From: Novosphingobium beihaiense
Lineage (GTDB): Bacteria > Pseudomonadota > Alphaproteobacteria > Sphingomonadales > Sphingomonadaceae
Assembly: GCF_022832375.1 (NCBI RefSeq)
Contig: NZ_JALHLG010000018.1
Location: 1 to 64,000 of the forward strand
Direction: 5' to 3'
Length of the DNA: 64,000 nt
The position numbers and the translations under genes are program-made. The notes beneath the pieces are model-generated. The model made no database searches. It was not told where the DNA came from and was given only the letters and a program-made list of their open reading frames with translations. Positions 42,171 to 51,568 of this stretch are shown here, one piece after another. Each line of letters starts with the position of its first letter. The first letter of the stretch is position 1.

Positions 42171-42941
42171 TCAGGACGGTTCCTGCGCGGCGGCTGGGGT
42201 CAGGTCCAGCCAGGCGGGCACTAGATCGGGCGCGATGTCGCTGACGCGCAGGTGATCGACGGCCAGCCCCAGATCGGGGTAGGCCGCGCGGCGGCGTTTC
42301 TCGTCCGAACGGTCCAGCGGAACGACGATCAGGCGGCGGTTCACTTTCTGCCGCCAGTTCATCCGCGCGGTGTTTTCCTGCCCGACGAAGCAGCCCTTGG
42401 TGAAGCAGGCGCCGCCCAGTTCGGCGGCGTTGCATTCCAGCCACAGCGTCTCGCCATCGCCCAGTTCGGCCTGTCCTTCGGTCACGCCGAGGGCGAGGCG
42501 GTGGGCGCGCCAGGCGGCGTCGGCGCCGGTTTCGGCCTCTTCGGGATCGCTGGCATCGACGGCGGCAATCCAGCGTTCGCCCAGCGCGGGCAGGCGCGGA
42601 TCGGCGGCCGCCGCGTCTCCGGTGTGGGGGCGCCAGTGCACCGCGAGGCTGTCATCACGGGCAATGTCGATCGCCTTGCGCAGGCGGTACAGGGTCAGCC
42701 GCTTGATCAGCGCTTCGCTGGCGGCGGCTTCGCAATCGAGCAGAATATCCTCGCCCGCGGGCCAGACCACGAAATCGAACAGGACCTTGCCCTGCGCCGT
42801 CAGCAGCCCGGCCCAGACCGGGAGCGCCTTCTTCACGTCGGACGTGACGAGGCCCTGGAGGAAATCGGTGACACTTTCGCCGGACCCCTCGCGCGGGGAC
42901 AGGCGGATCACGGCGCGGTCGAACAGGCGGGTTGCAGTCAT
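42171..42941 (-). CDS. ygfZ: YgfZ-like folate-binding iron-sulfur cluster repair protein
   Basis: A 256-residue tetrahydrofolate-dependent protein of the GcvT-like fold that supports certain [4Fe-4S] enzymes. The signature GGACFTKGCFVGQENTARMN contains the essential Cys. Other segments are DFLQGLVTSDVKKALPVWAG and LLTAQGKVLFDFVVW. It is convergent with the acetyltransferase pair, only ten bases apart, and separated from the LysR gene by 56 bases. Confidence 0.92.
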   Translation of the reverse strand: MTATRLFDRAVIRLSPREGSGESVTDFLQGLVTSDVKKALPVWAGLLTAQGKVLFDFVVWPAGEDILLDCEAAASEALIKRLTLYRLRKAIDIARDDSLAVHWRPHTGDAAAADPRLPALGERWIAAVDASDPEEAETGADAAWRAHRLALGVTEGQAELGDGETLWLECNAAELGGACFTKGCFVGQENTARMNWRQKVNRRLIVVPLDRSDEKRRRAAYPDLGLAVDHLRVSDIAPDLVPAWLDLTPAAAQEPS

Positions 42942-42997
42942 GCAAGGAAAGGTGGGAATTGTGCAGTGCGGTACAAGACCCCGTCGCGCACTTTACC

Positions 42998-43903
42998 TCA
43001 TGAACACTTTGCAAGCCGTTCGCGCATTTCATCGAGCACCCAGACGGCGGCAGGGCCCGGCGGGCTGTCCTTGCGCCACAGAGCAACCAGCGCATAGTCG
43101 ATGGAGGGCCGCTCCGGCAGGTGCAGTTCGACGAGCGCGCCGCTGTCGAGGTCTTCCTGCACGCGGTGGCGCGGCATCGATCCCCAGCCGATCCCTTCCT
43201 TGAGCAGGTCGTGCTTGGAGCCAAGATCGGCCAGCCGCCACGAACGCGGGCTGAACACCGAATAGTCGCGCCCCTCGGTCAGCGGCGAACGGTCGGTGAG
43301 GACAAGCTGTATGTGCTTGCGCACATCGCCGGGCGCGATTCGTTTTGCCTTTGCAAGCGGATGGCCAGGCGCGGCGACAATGACGAATTCGACGCTGCCG
43401 ATCGTTTCGCGTTCGATTTCAGGCAGGTCGAGCAGGTCGGGTCCGGCAATCGCCAGCGTCGCGCGCCCGTCCAGCACCAGCCCTGCCACAGCGCCCAGTG
43501 CTTCCACGTGCAGGCGCAGCGGCACGGTGGGAAACCGTTCCTGAAAGTCGCGCAGGAGCGGGGCCAGCACATTTCCGGGCACCATGACGTCCACGGCGAA
43601 GGACAATTCCGCTTCCAGCCCCTGCCGCAGGCTGCGCACTTTGGCGAGCAGGGCATCGACATCATCGGCGATCGCATGCGCTTCGGTCACGAGCGCGCGG
43701 CCCGCTTCGGTCAGGCGCGGCTTGCGCGATCCCTCACGGTCGAACAGGCGCACGTCGAGCTGGGTTTCGAGCTGGGCAATGGCGTAGCTGACGACCGAGA
43801 TGGCCCGGCCCAGCTTGCGCGCGGCGGCATTGAAGCTGCCTTCTTCGACGACGGCGAGAAACGTGCGCAGGTGATCAAGACTGGGCGGGGCGATTTCAGG
43901 CAT
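42998..43903 (-). CDS. LysR-family transcriptional regulator
   Basis: A 301-residue regulator with an N-terminal winged helix-turn-helix (LRTFLAVVEEGSFNAAARKL, AISVVSYAIAQLETQLDVRL) and a periplasmic-binding-like effector domain. It is divergent from pirin and nitroreductase across 125 bases, and LysR proteins commonly control the adjacent divergent genes, so those are its likely targets. The intergenic A+T-rich segment near 43905-43940 would hold its binding sites. Confidence 0.93.
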   Translation of the reverse strand: MPEIAPPSLDHLRTFLAVVEEGSFNAAARKLGRAISVVSYAIAQLETQLDVRLFDREGSRKPRLTEAGRALVTEAHAIADDVDALLAKVRSLRQGLEAELSFAVDVMVPGNVLAPLLRDFQERFPTVPLRLHVEALGAVAGLVLDGRATLAIAGPDLLDLPEIERETIGSVEFVIVAAPGHPLAKAKRIAPGDVRKHIQLVLTDRSPLTEGRDYSVFSPRSWRLADLGSKHDLLKEGIGWGSMPRHRVQEDLDSGALVELHLPERPSIDYALVALWRKDSPPGPAAVWVLDEMRERLAKCS

Positions 43904-44028
43904 TCAACTTATCCGAACGTTTGAGTCGAATTTATCCCAATTTCCCGATCGAATGCCAAGGCCTATCTGGAGCGCATCGGGCCGCACCGGCCCCCTCTGT
44001 TCAACCCGTTCAAGCAAGGAGTGCTCCC

Positions 44029-44727
44029 ATGATCGAACTCCGCCCTTTCAAGAGCCTCGGCGGCGCCAACCACGGCTGGCTTGACGCGCACCATCACTTT
44101 TCCTTCTCCGACTATCACGATCCGGCGCGCACCAACTGGGGCCGCCTGCGCGTGTGGAACGACGATACCATCGCGCCGAAGACGGGCTTTCCCACCCATC
44201 CGCACCGCGACATGGAAATCGTCACTTATGTCCGCACCGGCGCCATCACGCACCAGGACAGCCTGGGCAACACCGGCCGCACCGAAGCGGGCGACGTGCA
44301 GGTGATGAGCGCGGGAACCGGCATCCGCCATTCCGAGCACAATCTGGAGGATGTGCCCACCACCGTGTTCCAGATCTGGATCATGCCGGACCGGCGCGGC
44401 GAGGAGCCGGGCTGGGGTGCCCGCCCGTTTCCCAAGGATGACCGGGCCGGGCGTTTCGTCACGCTGGCCAGCGGCCGCGCGGGCGACGATGACGCGCTTC
44501 CGATCAATGCCGATGCCCGCGTGCTGGGCGCCACCGTCAAGGCAGGCGATACGCTGACCTATGCCACTGAGCCCGGCCGCCACGCCTATATGGTTCCCGC
44601 CACCGGGCGGGTGCAGATCGGCGATGTCGAGGCGCAGGCGCGTGACGGTATTGCCATTACCGGCCTCGACACCATTACTGTAACCGCGATCGAGGATACC
44701 GAACTGGTCCTCGTCGACGCGGCCTGA
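44029..44727 (+). CDS. pirin family protein
   Basis: A 232-residue two-cupin protein. The metal ligands are in PTHPHRDMEIVTYV (two His) and IRHSEHNLED (His and Glu). Bacterial pirins include quercetin dioxygenases and redox-linked regulators. AAGGAG precedes the ATG by eight bases. A nitroreductase-family gene follows 33 bases later, with LysR divergent upstream, an arrangement suggesting response to quinones or other electrophiles (inference). Confidence 0.93.
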   Translation: MIELRPFKSLGGANHGWLDAHHHFSFSDYHDPARTNWGRLRVWNDDTIAPKTGFPTHPHRDMEIVTYVRTGAITHQDSLGNTGRTEAGDVQVMSAGTGIRHSEHNLEDVPTTVFQIWIMPDRRGEEPGWGARPFPKDDRAGRFVTLASGRAGDDDALPINADARVLGATVKAGDTLTYATEPGRHAYMVPATGRVQIGDVEAQARDGIAITGLDTITVTAIEDTELVLVDAA

Positions 44728-44760
44728 TTTCCTCTCTTTCCAACCAAAAGGACTATTTCC

Positions 44761-45342
44761 ATGACCGGACGTACCGCTCATCCCAGGATTGAAAAGCTGA
44801 TCGTCGACCGCTGGAGCCCGCGCGCTTTTGAAGCGGCCGAGATTCCGCAGGAAGACCTGGACGTGATCTTCGAAGCGGCGGGCTGGGCGCCTTCGGCCTA
44901 CAACGTGCAGCCCTGGACGTTCCTCTATGCCCGGAAGGGCGATGCCAACTGGGATCTGCTGCTTTCGCAGCTCATTGAGTTCAATCAGGGCTGGGCGCAG
45001 CATGCCTCGGCGCTGGTCTTTGTCGTCTCGGCCAACAATTCGACCGGGCCGGACGGCACGGTGGGCCCGAACCACAGCCACAGCTTCGATGCCGGTGCGG
45101 CATGGGCGCTGGCGGCGATCCAGGCGCAGGCGATGGGCTATCACACCCACGGCATGACCGGCATCAAGTTCGGCGAGGCCGAAAAGGCGCTCGGCATTCC
45201 TGACGATCACCGCCTTGAAGCCGCGTTCGTGATCGGCAAGCTCGGCCCCAAGGAGTCGCTGCCGGAGTTCCTGCAGGAACGCGAAATGGCCGTGGGCCGC
45301 AAGCCGGTGTCCGAAATCGCCAAGGCCGGCAAGTTCGCCTGA
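44761..45342 (+). CDS. nitroreductase family protein
   Basis: A 193-residue FMN-dependent oxidoreductase. DRWSPRAFEAAEIPQEDLD and AGWAPSAYNVQPWTFLYARK are the FMN-binding signature of the family, with AQAMGYHTHGMTGIKFGEAE later. It probably reduces quinones or nitro compounds with NAD(P)H. It is co-oriented with pirin and ends before a double terminator. Confidence 0.92.
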   Translation: MTGRTAHPRIEKLIVDRWSPRAFEAAEIPQEDLDVIFEAAGWAPSAYNVQPWTFLYARKGDANWDLLLSQLIEFNQGWAQHASALVFVVSANNSTGPDGTVGPNHSHSFDAGAAWALAAIQAQAMGYHTHGMTGIKFGEAEKALGIPDDHRLEAAFVIGKLGPKESLPEFLQEREMAVGRKPVSEIAKAGKFA

Positions 45343-45359
45343 CACGAAACGACCCCCCA

Positions 45360-45440
45360 GGCGCCCGCCACATTCCCCCCGCCCTCCCCGGTGCGGGCGC
45401 CCTTTTGGCCCGGCCTGCTCTCTCCCGAGCAGGCCGGGCT
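45360..45440 (+). terminator. two terminator hairpins after the nitroreductase gene
   Basis: GGCGCCCGC (45360-45368) pairs with GCGGGCGCC (45393-45401), followed by CTTTT. Then GGCCTGCTC (45412-45420) pairs with GAGCAGGCC (45427-45435), followed by GGGCTTTCGTTT. Confidence 0.75.
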
Positions 45441-45532
45441 TTCGTTTATGCGGAGCTGCGAAAGCGGGACGTGCCGCGAAATCGCCATGTTCGCATGGCC
45501 TTGTGCGTGCGACATCACCCCGCGAGGTCCGC

Positions 45533-45877
45533 ATGCCCGTCGATCTGCCCCCCGATCCGCCCGCTGCATCCGCACCGCAAGAGGCCGAAACGTTCGATCT
45601 GGCCACGATCCGGCACAAGGACAGCAGTCTCGATCTGCATATCCGCAAGCGCCGCTGCCCCGTTGCGACCGGCGGGGAAATCGTTGTGTGCGCTCCCGAT
45701 CCAGAGGAAAACCGCGTGCGGCCCTTGCCTGATACCTACAAGGTGGAGGAAGGCCTGCCTCCTGCCCGGATCAGCCTTGGGGATGGGGCTTCCCTCGATG
45801 TCCATGTGGAATCGGCGGTCATGCCCGGTGGCACCGTGAGCAATCGGGTCATGGTGGGGCTGAAGCTCGGGTTCTGA
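45533..45877 (+). CDS. small protein of unknown function
   Basis: A 114-residue protein without a signal peptide or membrane segment. The centre reads LDLHIRKRRCPVATGGEIVV, CAPDPEENRVRPLPDTY, then a Gly/Val-rich end (MPGGTVSNRVMVGLKLGF). The CP...EIVVC...Y/R spacing is seen in small conserved proteins of sphingomonads. The ATG at 45533 is used; a GTG at 45503 would add ten residues. Function unknown. Confidence 0.6.
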   Translation: MPVDLPPDPPAASAPQEAETFDLATIRHKDSSLDLHIRKRRCPVATGGEIVVCAPDPEENRVRPLPDTYKVEEGLPPARISLGDGASLDVHVESAVMPGGTVSNRVMVGLKLGF

Positions 45878-46032
45878 ATCCGGCGGGACGGCAACGATGC
45901 CGTCCGTGGGGACACGTCCTTGCATGATCTTCGCGGCGGGCCTAGTCCGCTGTGGACACGGCAAGGCGGTGCGTTTCGCGCCGGTGCCGTGTTACCCTGC
46001 CGTATAACCTCTGGACTGCGGAGAGCTTCCCG

Positions 46033-47358
46033 ATGACCACCAACGCCCCCGAACTCGTCCTTGCCGGAGGCATGGTCCATACGCCCAATGGCGCGGATAT
46101 CGCCGATGTGGCCGTGCGCGATGGCAAGATCGTGGGCGTGGGCAGCTATCCCGATGCGGCGCGCCGGATCGACTGCACCGGGCTCGACGTGCTGCCGGGC
46201 GTGATCGACAGCCAGGTCCACTTCCGCGAGCCGGGGCTGGAGCACAAGGAAGATCTCGAAACCGGCAGCCGCGCCGCGGTGATGGGCGGGGTGACGGCGG
46301 TGTTCGAAATGCCCAACACCAGCCCCAATACCGACACTGTGATGCGTGTGCATGACAAGCTCGAACGCGCACATCACCGCATGTACTGCGATCATGCCTT
46401 CTATGTCGGCGCCACGGCGGAAAATGCCGAAGAGCTGGGCGAGCTGGAGCGCGTGCCGGGCACGGCGGGCGTGAAGATCTTCATGGGCGCCTCCACCGGC
46501 AACCTGCTGGTGGCCGAGGACGCGCAGCTCGCCCGCGTGCTGGCGCATGGCCGCCGCCGCGTTGCCATCCATGCCGAGGACGAGGCGCGGATGAACGCGC
46601 GCAAGGACGAGCGGATCGAGGGCGATCCTTCCAGTCACCCGGTCTGGCGCGACGATGAAAGCGCGATGCTGGCGACTCGCCGCATCCTCAAGCTCGCGCG
46701 CGAGGCCCGGCGGCCGGTGCATATCCTCCACGTCACCACGCCCGCCGAACTCGAACTGATCGCGCAGCACCGCGACGTGGCGACGTGCGAAGTGACGCCG
46801 CAGCACCTCACGCTGGAGGCGGAGGATGCCTATCCGCGCCTCGGCTCCTATGCGCAGATGAACCCGCCGATCCGCTCGGCCGCGCATGTCGCCGGGCTGT
46901 GGCACTGGCTGCGGCAGGGCGTGCCCGACGTGCTGGGATCGGACCATGCGCCGCACACCAAGGAAGAGAAGGCCAAGCCCTATCCCGCCAGCCCCTCGGG
47001 CATGCCCGGGGTGCAGACGCTGCTGCCGCTGATGCTGGACCATGTCGCCAAGGGGAACATGACGCTGGAGCGGCTGATCGATATGACCTCCGCCGGGGTG
47101 CAGCGCGTCTTCGGCCTTGTCGGCAAGGGACGGATCGCCACTGGCTATGACGCGGACTTCACCGTGGTGGACCGCAAGGGCCGCTTCACCATCACCGAGG
47201 ACTGGGTGGAAAGCCGCTGCGGCTGGTCTCCCTTTACCGGTATGGAGCTGCAGGGGCGCGTCGTCGGCACGATTGTGCGCGGCCATTCCGCTATGTGGGA
47301 AGGCCAGCTCGCCAATCAGGCGCAGGGCGAACCGCTGCGCTTCGCCGGGGCGCTCTGA
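46033..47358 (+). CDS. pyrC: dihydroorotase-family cyclic amidohydrolase
   Basis: A 441-residue zinc amidohydrolase, probably the dihydroorotase of pyrimidine synthesis. Metal-site motifs are GVIDSQVHFREPG, VKIFMGASTGNLLV (carbamylated Lys), VAIHAEDEAR, VHILHVTTPAELE and VLGSDHAPHTKEE. The first His of the usual His-x-His is Gln here (SQVHF), a variation also found in some relatives annotated as dihydroorotase. An allantoinase-like activity is the main alternative. It stands alone, away from pyrE. Confidence 0.82.
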   Translation: MTTNAPELVLAGGMVHTPNGADIADVAVRDGKIVGVGSYPDAARRIDCTGLDVLPGVIDSQVHFREPGLEHKEDLETGSRAAVMGGVTAVFEMPNTSPNTDTVMRVHDKLERAHHRMYCDHAFYVGATAENAEELGELERVPGTAGVKIFMGASTGNLLVAEDAQLARVLAHGRRRVAIHAEDEARMNARKDERIEGDPSSHPVWRDDESAMLATRRILKLAREARRPVHILHVTTPAELELIAQHRDVATCEVTPQHLTLEAEDAYPRLGSYAQMNPPIRSAAHVAGLWHWLRQGVPDVLGSDHAPHTKEEKAKPYPASPSGMPGVQTLLPLMLDHVAKGNMTLERLIDMTSAGVQRVFGLVGKGRIATGYDADFTVVDRKGRFTITEDWVESRCGWSPFTGMELQGRVVGTIVRGHSAMWEGQLANQAQGEPLRFAGAL

Positions 47359-47423
47359 GAGTTCGTTTGGGAATTCGCTGGAAGCGGGCTGGTGCCGCAC
47401 TGAAAATGCACGGACGGGCGTTT

Positions 47424-48323
47424 TCAAACAGCCTCTGAGCGGTTGCGGCGGGACAGCAGATCCCAGCAGAACACCGCAATGGCCGTCCAGATGAACAGGA
47501 AGCAGACGAGCTGAACCGGCCGGAACGGCTCGTCGAACACGAAGACGCTCTGCAGGAACAGGCCGGTCGGCGTCACGAACTGGATGAAGCCCAGCACCGA
47601 GAAGTCGATGCGCCGGGCCGCGCTCGCGAACAGCAGTAACGGAATGCCGGTAAGCACGCCGGCACAGCACAGCAGCGCGCTGATCGAGGGAGACGTGCCC
47701 ATCATCAGGCCCTGCGGGCTTGCCGCCTGCCAGCCCAGAAGGCCGAACGCGGGGATCAGCAGCACGAGCGTTTCAACCGTGAGGCCCGGCAGCGCCGTGA
47801 CCGGGGCGAGCTTGCGGGTGAGACCGTATCCGGCGAAGGACAGCGCCAGCGTCAGACTGATCCACAGCGTCGGCAAGGCGTCACGCGCCAGAATGGTCAC
47901 GCCGATGGCGGCAAGCGCCACCGCGAACCATTGCAGGCGCGAGAGCTTTTCGCGCAGGATCAGTGCGCCGGTAAAGACGTTGACCAGCGGGTTGATATAG
48001 TACCCCAGGCTGGCCGCCAGCACATGCCCGTGCATCACCGCGATGACATAGACCAGCCAGTTGGTCCCGATCAGCAGCCCGCTCAGCGCGAGCGCGCCCA
48101 GAATGCGCGGATTGGTGAGGGCCTGGCGCAGCTCGCCGCCCTGCCGCAGCAGCGCGATCATCACCAGGCAGAAGGGCAGCGTCCACAGCATGCGCCATGC
48201 CACCACTTCGAACGGTGAGACCGTGTGCAACAGCGCGAAATAGAACGGGAACAGGGTCCAGATCAGATAGGCGCTGAAGGCCGAAGCCAGACCGCGCAGG
48301 CGGGTGGAACTGGGGGACGTCAT
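47424..48323 (-). CDS. rarD: RarD-type EamA transporter
   Basis: A 299-residue inner-membrane protein with ten hydrophobic segments, two EamA repeats. LASAFSAYLIWTLFPFYFAL, HTVSPFEVVAWRMLWTLPFC and LIGTNWLVYVIAVMHGHVLA are typical of RarD, as are SLGYYINPLVNVFTGALILR and LGFIQFVTPTGLFLQSVFVF. It is a drug/metabolite exporter; substrate unknown. The ATG at 48323 fits the family N-terminus. Confidence 0.9.
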   Translation of the reverse strand: MTSPSSTRLRGLASAFSAYLIWTLFPFYFALLHTVSPFEVVAWRMLWTLPFCLVMIALLRQGGELRQALTNPRILGALALSGLLIGTNWLVYVIAVMHGHVLAASLGYYINPLVNVFTGALILREKLSRLQWFAVALAAIGVTILARDALPTLWISLTLALSFAGYGLTRKLAPVTALPGLTVETLVLLIPAFGLLGWQAASPQGLMMGTSPSISALLCCAGVLTGIPLLLFASAARRIDFSVLGFIQFVTPTGLFLQSVFVFDEPFRPVQLVCFLFIWTAIAVFCWDLLSRRNRSEAV

Positions 48324-48541
48324 GGCAATACTCTGGGGAAGGGGGCCCGGAGCGGCACGCTTACGAGCCCTCGCCCGGTCCCGCAAGACTCCCGCTTTGC
48401 CGCAGGTGCGCGATAGTTTCGGGCAAAGACGCGAATTCTGACAGGCTTGTTGCATGCCGTTCAGATAACTGCGCGTAAACATGAATGTGTGTTCCGGGCA
48501 CCCCGCCCGGCAGTTCACTCCGGCAACACAGGAGAGATGAG

Positions 48542-48970
48542 ATGAACGCATTCTTCAAGGCATCGGCTCTTGCCGCAGCAGCCGCCAGTCTGGCCACTGC
48601 CGTTCCCGCTTCGGCCATGCCGGCATTCGATGGCGCGGCCTTCCAGGCGCCGGGCGAGCAGAGCTACGGACACAGCCGGAGGCACTATTCCCGCGACGAC
48701 TGGCGCCGGGACTATCGCCGCCACAGCTCGTACCGGTCCTATGACGAACCGGTCTACCGCGAAACCCGGACGTGGCGCGGGCGGGACGGGCGGTATTACT
48801 GCCGCAAGCGGAACGGCACGACCGGCCTGATCGTCGGCGGCGCGGCAGGCGCCTTGCTGGGCCGTGAGATCGACGGCGGCCGGGACCGCACGGTCGGCAC
48901 CGTGCTCGGCGCGCTGGGCGGTGCGCTGCTGGGCCGGGAGGTCGACCGCGGCGGATCGCGCTGCCGCTAA
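48542..48970 (+). CDS. glycine-zipper 2TM envelope protein
   Basis: A 142-residue exported protein. A signal peptide (ASALAAAAASLATAVPASA) is followed by a basic, Tyr/Arg-rich stretch (RRHYSRDDWRRDYRRHSSYR) and the glycine zipper LIVGGAAGALLGREIDGG with a second copy VLGALGGALLGREVDRGG. Such proteins (RcnB/SlyB/YmgD-like) sit in the outer membrane or periplasm and often respond to envelope stress. GGAGA precedes the ATG. Confidence 0.85.
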   Translation: MNAFFKASALAAAAASLATAVPASAMPAFDGAAFQAPGEQSYGHSRRHYSRDDWRRDYRRHSSYRSYDEPVYRETRTWRGRDGRYYCRKRNGTTGLIVGGAAGALLGREIDGGRDRTVGTVLGALGGALLGREVDRGGSRCR

Positions 48971-49062
48971 GCCTCTTACGAATTTCCTTCCCATCTTTTT
49001 CTCCGTGCGGACGGCGACGCGCGGAGGGACCGCCCGGGCGAGCCTTGCACGTCCGGGCGGGA

Positions 49063-49097
49063 GGGCGCCTGCGTTCGACGCAGGCGCCCTTGCTTTT
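49063..49097 (+). terminator. rho-independent terminator
   Basis: A perfect 11-base stem GGGCGCCTGCG (49063-49073) with CGCAGGCGCCC (49079-49089), loop TTCGA, followed by TTGCTTTT. It ends the glycine-zipper gene. Confidence 0.85.
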
Positions 49098-49260
49098 GCC
49101 ATCTCAACCTTTGGCACCGGGACATCCCGAAATGGGACGGCGGGCGGTTATGGCTGGCACTTGCCGGAAATTTCGCGTTTTATCCGATGGCGTTGATGCC
49201 CCTTACCGTTTCCGGGGCAGGGCCGCGCGCAGGCTGCGCGGTGAACAAAGGAATGCGACG

Positions 49261-49986
49261 ATGAAGACCTCTGCCCCTTTCATGGCACGCCTGACGATTG
49301 CGGCGCTGGCCGGAACCTTGATGCTGGCCGGTTGCGGCTCGGACGAAAAGGCACCGTCGGGGGCCGAGACCGACCCGGCGATGAGCGGGGCTCTGGGGGA
49401 TCAGATCATGGTCGATCCGGACATGGCCGGGCAGGATGGGGCAGCCGTGGCTGCGAACAGCGGGCAGATCACGCTGCCGCCCGAAGACCGCTCTCCCGAA
49501 GCGATTGCCGATGCGAAGAAAAAGGCCGTGGCCATGGCAGGCGGCAAGCTGCAGCCTGCTCCGCAACCCGCGCAGGGCGGAGCCGCTGCGCTGGCGGAAA
49601 GCGCCGCCACGGCCGCGCAAGTGGCCAAGGCATCGAAGGTGGCGCACACCGATTGCGCCGCCAAGGCCCAGTATTCGAACACTTGGGCGGCCAAGCTGCC
49701 CGCCGATATCCCGGTCTATCCGCGCGGCGCGGTGCAGGAAGCGGCGGGCGTGGACAGCACTGCCTGCGCGCTGCGTGTCGTCAACTTCGCCACGCCGGTT
49801 TCGCCGGATGACGTCATCAGCTTCTACTACACCAAGGCGGGCAAGGCGGGCTACGGCGCCGAATACAAGATGGACGGCACGGATCACGTGCTGGGCGGTC
49901 GCAAGGGCGGAAAGGCCTATGTCGTCTATGCCCGGAAGCTGAAGAACGGCCTTACCGAAGTCGATCTGGTGACGAGCGGCAAGTAA
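49261..49986 (+). CDS. lipoprotein with conserved C-terminal domain
   Basis: A 241-residue lipoprotein: LTIAALAGTLMLAGCGSDEK carries lipobox LAGC. A low-complexity Ala/Gln middle is followed by a compact domain (NTWAAKLPADIPVYPRGAVQ, ALRVVNFATPVSPDDVISFY, YYTKAGKAGYGAEYKMDGTD, VYARKLKNGLTEVDLVTSGK) that recurs in sphingomonad lipoproteins of unknown role. Two cysteines could pair. It is convergent with astD. Confidence 0.8.
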   Translation: MKTSAPFMARLTIAALAGTLMLAGCGSDEKAPSGAETDPAMSGALGDQIMVDPDMAGQDGAAVAANSGQITLPPEDRSPEAIADAKKKAVAMAGGKLQPAPQPAQGGAAALAESAATAAQVAKASKVAHTDCAAKAQYSNTWAAKLPADIPVYPRGAVQEAAGVDSTACALRVVNFATPVSPDDVISFYYTKAGKAGYGAEYKMDGTDHVLGGRKGGKAYVVYARKLKNGLTEVDLVTSGK

Positions 49987-49992
49987 CGCTTT

Positions 49993-51474
49993 TTACGGCA
50001 TGGCCTGTTTCAGGCCCACGCCGATCATCGCACGCGGCTGTTCCATCTCGCCCGAGGCGACCGGATAGGCGCAGTAATCGGCGGCGTAATAGCCGGTGGG
50101 GCGGTGGTTGCCGGACAGGCCGATGCCGCCCACGGGGGCCGCATGGCTGGGGTTCACCGTCGCGCGGTTCCAGTTGACGATCCCGGCGCGCGCATTGGCC
50201 CAGAACTTGTTGTATTCCTGCGGCGTGCCGCCCACCAGCGAGGCGGCGAGGCCGAAGCGGGTATTGTTGGTTTCGGCAATCGCCTCGTCGAAATCCTCGA
50301 CGCGGATCACTTGCAGGATCGGGCCGAACAGTTCCACGTCGGGGCGGTCTTTCATCGCGGTGGTATCGATGATCGCCGGGCTCAGGAACGGCAGCGATTC
50401 GTCCGGGCGCACCAGATGCTTGATCGCCTTGCCGCCGTGGCTGAGCAGGTAGAGGAAGCTTTCGGTCAGCCCGTCCGCGGCCATGTTGTCGATCACCGGG
50501 CCCATGAACGGGGCGGGATCGTCGAACGGGGCGCCGAATATCAGGCGGTCCGAGAGCGCTTTCACTTCGCTGACAAGGGCATCGTACATCGAGGATTTGA
50601 CGATCAGCCGCCGGGTCGCGGTACAGCGCTGGCCAGTGGTGGCAAAGGCGGACTGCACGGCCAGCGTCGCCGCGTCGGTCAGCTTGGGCGTGTCCCACAC
50701 CACCATGGCGTTGTTGCCGCCCATTTCCAGCGCCACCATCTTGTCGGGCCGGGTGGCGAGGCGGCGGTTGATGGCAATGCCGGTATTGGCCGAGCCGGTG
50801 AACAGCACGCCGTCCACGCCTTCGTGCGCGACGAGGGCCTGCCCTTCGGCAGGGCCGCCCACCGCGAACTGCATGATCGCGGCGGAAATACCGGCGCGGT
50901 TGAAGCAGCGCGCCAGAATCTCGCCCGATGCCGGCGCTTTTTCGCTGGGCTTGAAGATCACCACGTTGCCCGCGATCAGCGCGGGCACGATATGGGCGTT
51001 GGGCAGATGCGCCGGGTAATTGTACGGCCCGAGCACTGCGAGCACGCCGTGCGGCTTGTGGCGCACGGCCATGGTGCCCTGCAGGGCCGAGTCGAGCTTG
51101 CGCTGGCTGGTGCGCTCGGCATAGCCGCGGATCGAGATCTCGACTTTGTTGATGACGAGTTCGACCTCGGCGTGGGCTTCCCACAAGGGCTTGCCGGTTT
51201 CGCGCGCGATCGTGGTCGCCAGCTTTTCCGCTTCCTTGCGCACTTCGTTGGCGAAGCGGCGGACCAGCTCCATGCGGGTGGAGAGCGGCTGCGCGGCCCA
51301 GGCGGGCCAGGCGCGGCGCGCGCGCGAGACGGCATCGTCCACGTCGCAGGGCTTGCCGCGCCAGATTTCGGCACCCGTCGCGGGTTCGCAGGAAACGATC
51401 TCTGCCTTGCTCACGTTACTGACAGGCCCCCGGTCACTGGCTACCGTTGCTGTGGTTGTGGCTGCACCGTCCAT
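49993..51474 (-). CDS. astD: succinylglutamate-semialdehyde dehydrogenase-like enzyme
   Basis: A 493-residue NAD-dependent aldehyde dehydrogenase. KPHGVLAVLGPYNYPAHLPN, VIFKPSEKAPASGEIL, VLFTGSANTGIAINRRLA, the catalytic Glu in VALEMGGNNAMVVW and the catalytic Cys in FATTGQRCTATRRLIV are all present; the fit is best to AstD of the arginine succinyltransferase pathway. No astA, astB or astE lies nearby, so the pathway role is inferred. The ATG at 51474 gives MDGAATTTATVASD. Confidence 0.88.
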   Translation of the reverse strand: MDGAATTTATVASDRGPVSNVSKAEIVSCEPATGAEIWRGKPCDVDDAVSRARRAWPAWAAQPLSTRMELVRRFANEVRKEAEKLATTIARETGKPLWEAHAEVELVINKVEISIRGYAERTSQRKLDSALQGTMAVRHKPHGVLAVLGPYNYPAHLPNAHIVPALIAGNVVIFKPSEKAPASGEILARCFNRAGISAAIMQFAVGGPAEGQALVAHEGVDGVLFTGSANTGIAINRRLATRPDKMVALEMGGNNAMVVWDTPKLTDAATLAVQSAFATTGQRCTATRRLIVKSSMYDALVSEVKALSDRLIFGAPFDDPAPFMGPVIDNMAADGLTESFLYLLSHGGKAIKHLVRPDESLPFLSPAIIDTTAMKDRPDVELFGPILQVIRVEDFDEAIAETNNTRFGLAASLVGGTPQEYNKFWANARAGIVNWNRATVNPSHAAPVGGIGLSGNHRPTGYYAADYCAYPVASGEMEQPRAMIGVGLKQAMP

Positions 51475-51568
51475 TACGGCTAAGAATCCGTTACCCAGAA
51501 GTGTTCTCGAATTCGCACCCTATGGCACAGGTATTCCTACCGGGTTGCTAACGCGCAGAGAAAATTCG

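Noticed and set aside
43904-44028. Specific LysR operator between the LysR gene and pirin
   Set aside because: The segment has A+T-rich partial symmetry (CGAACGTTTG) but no convincing T-N11-A palindrome, so no site was called.
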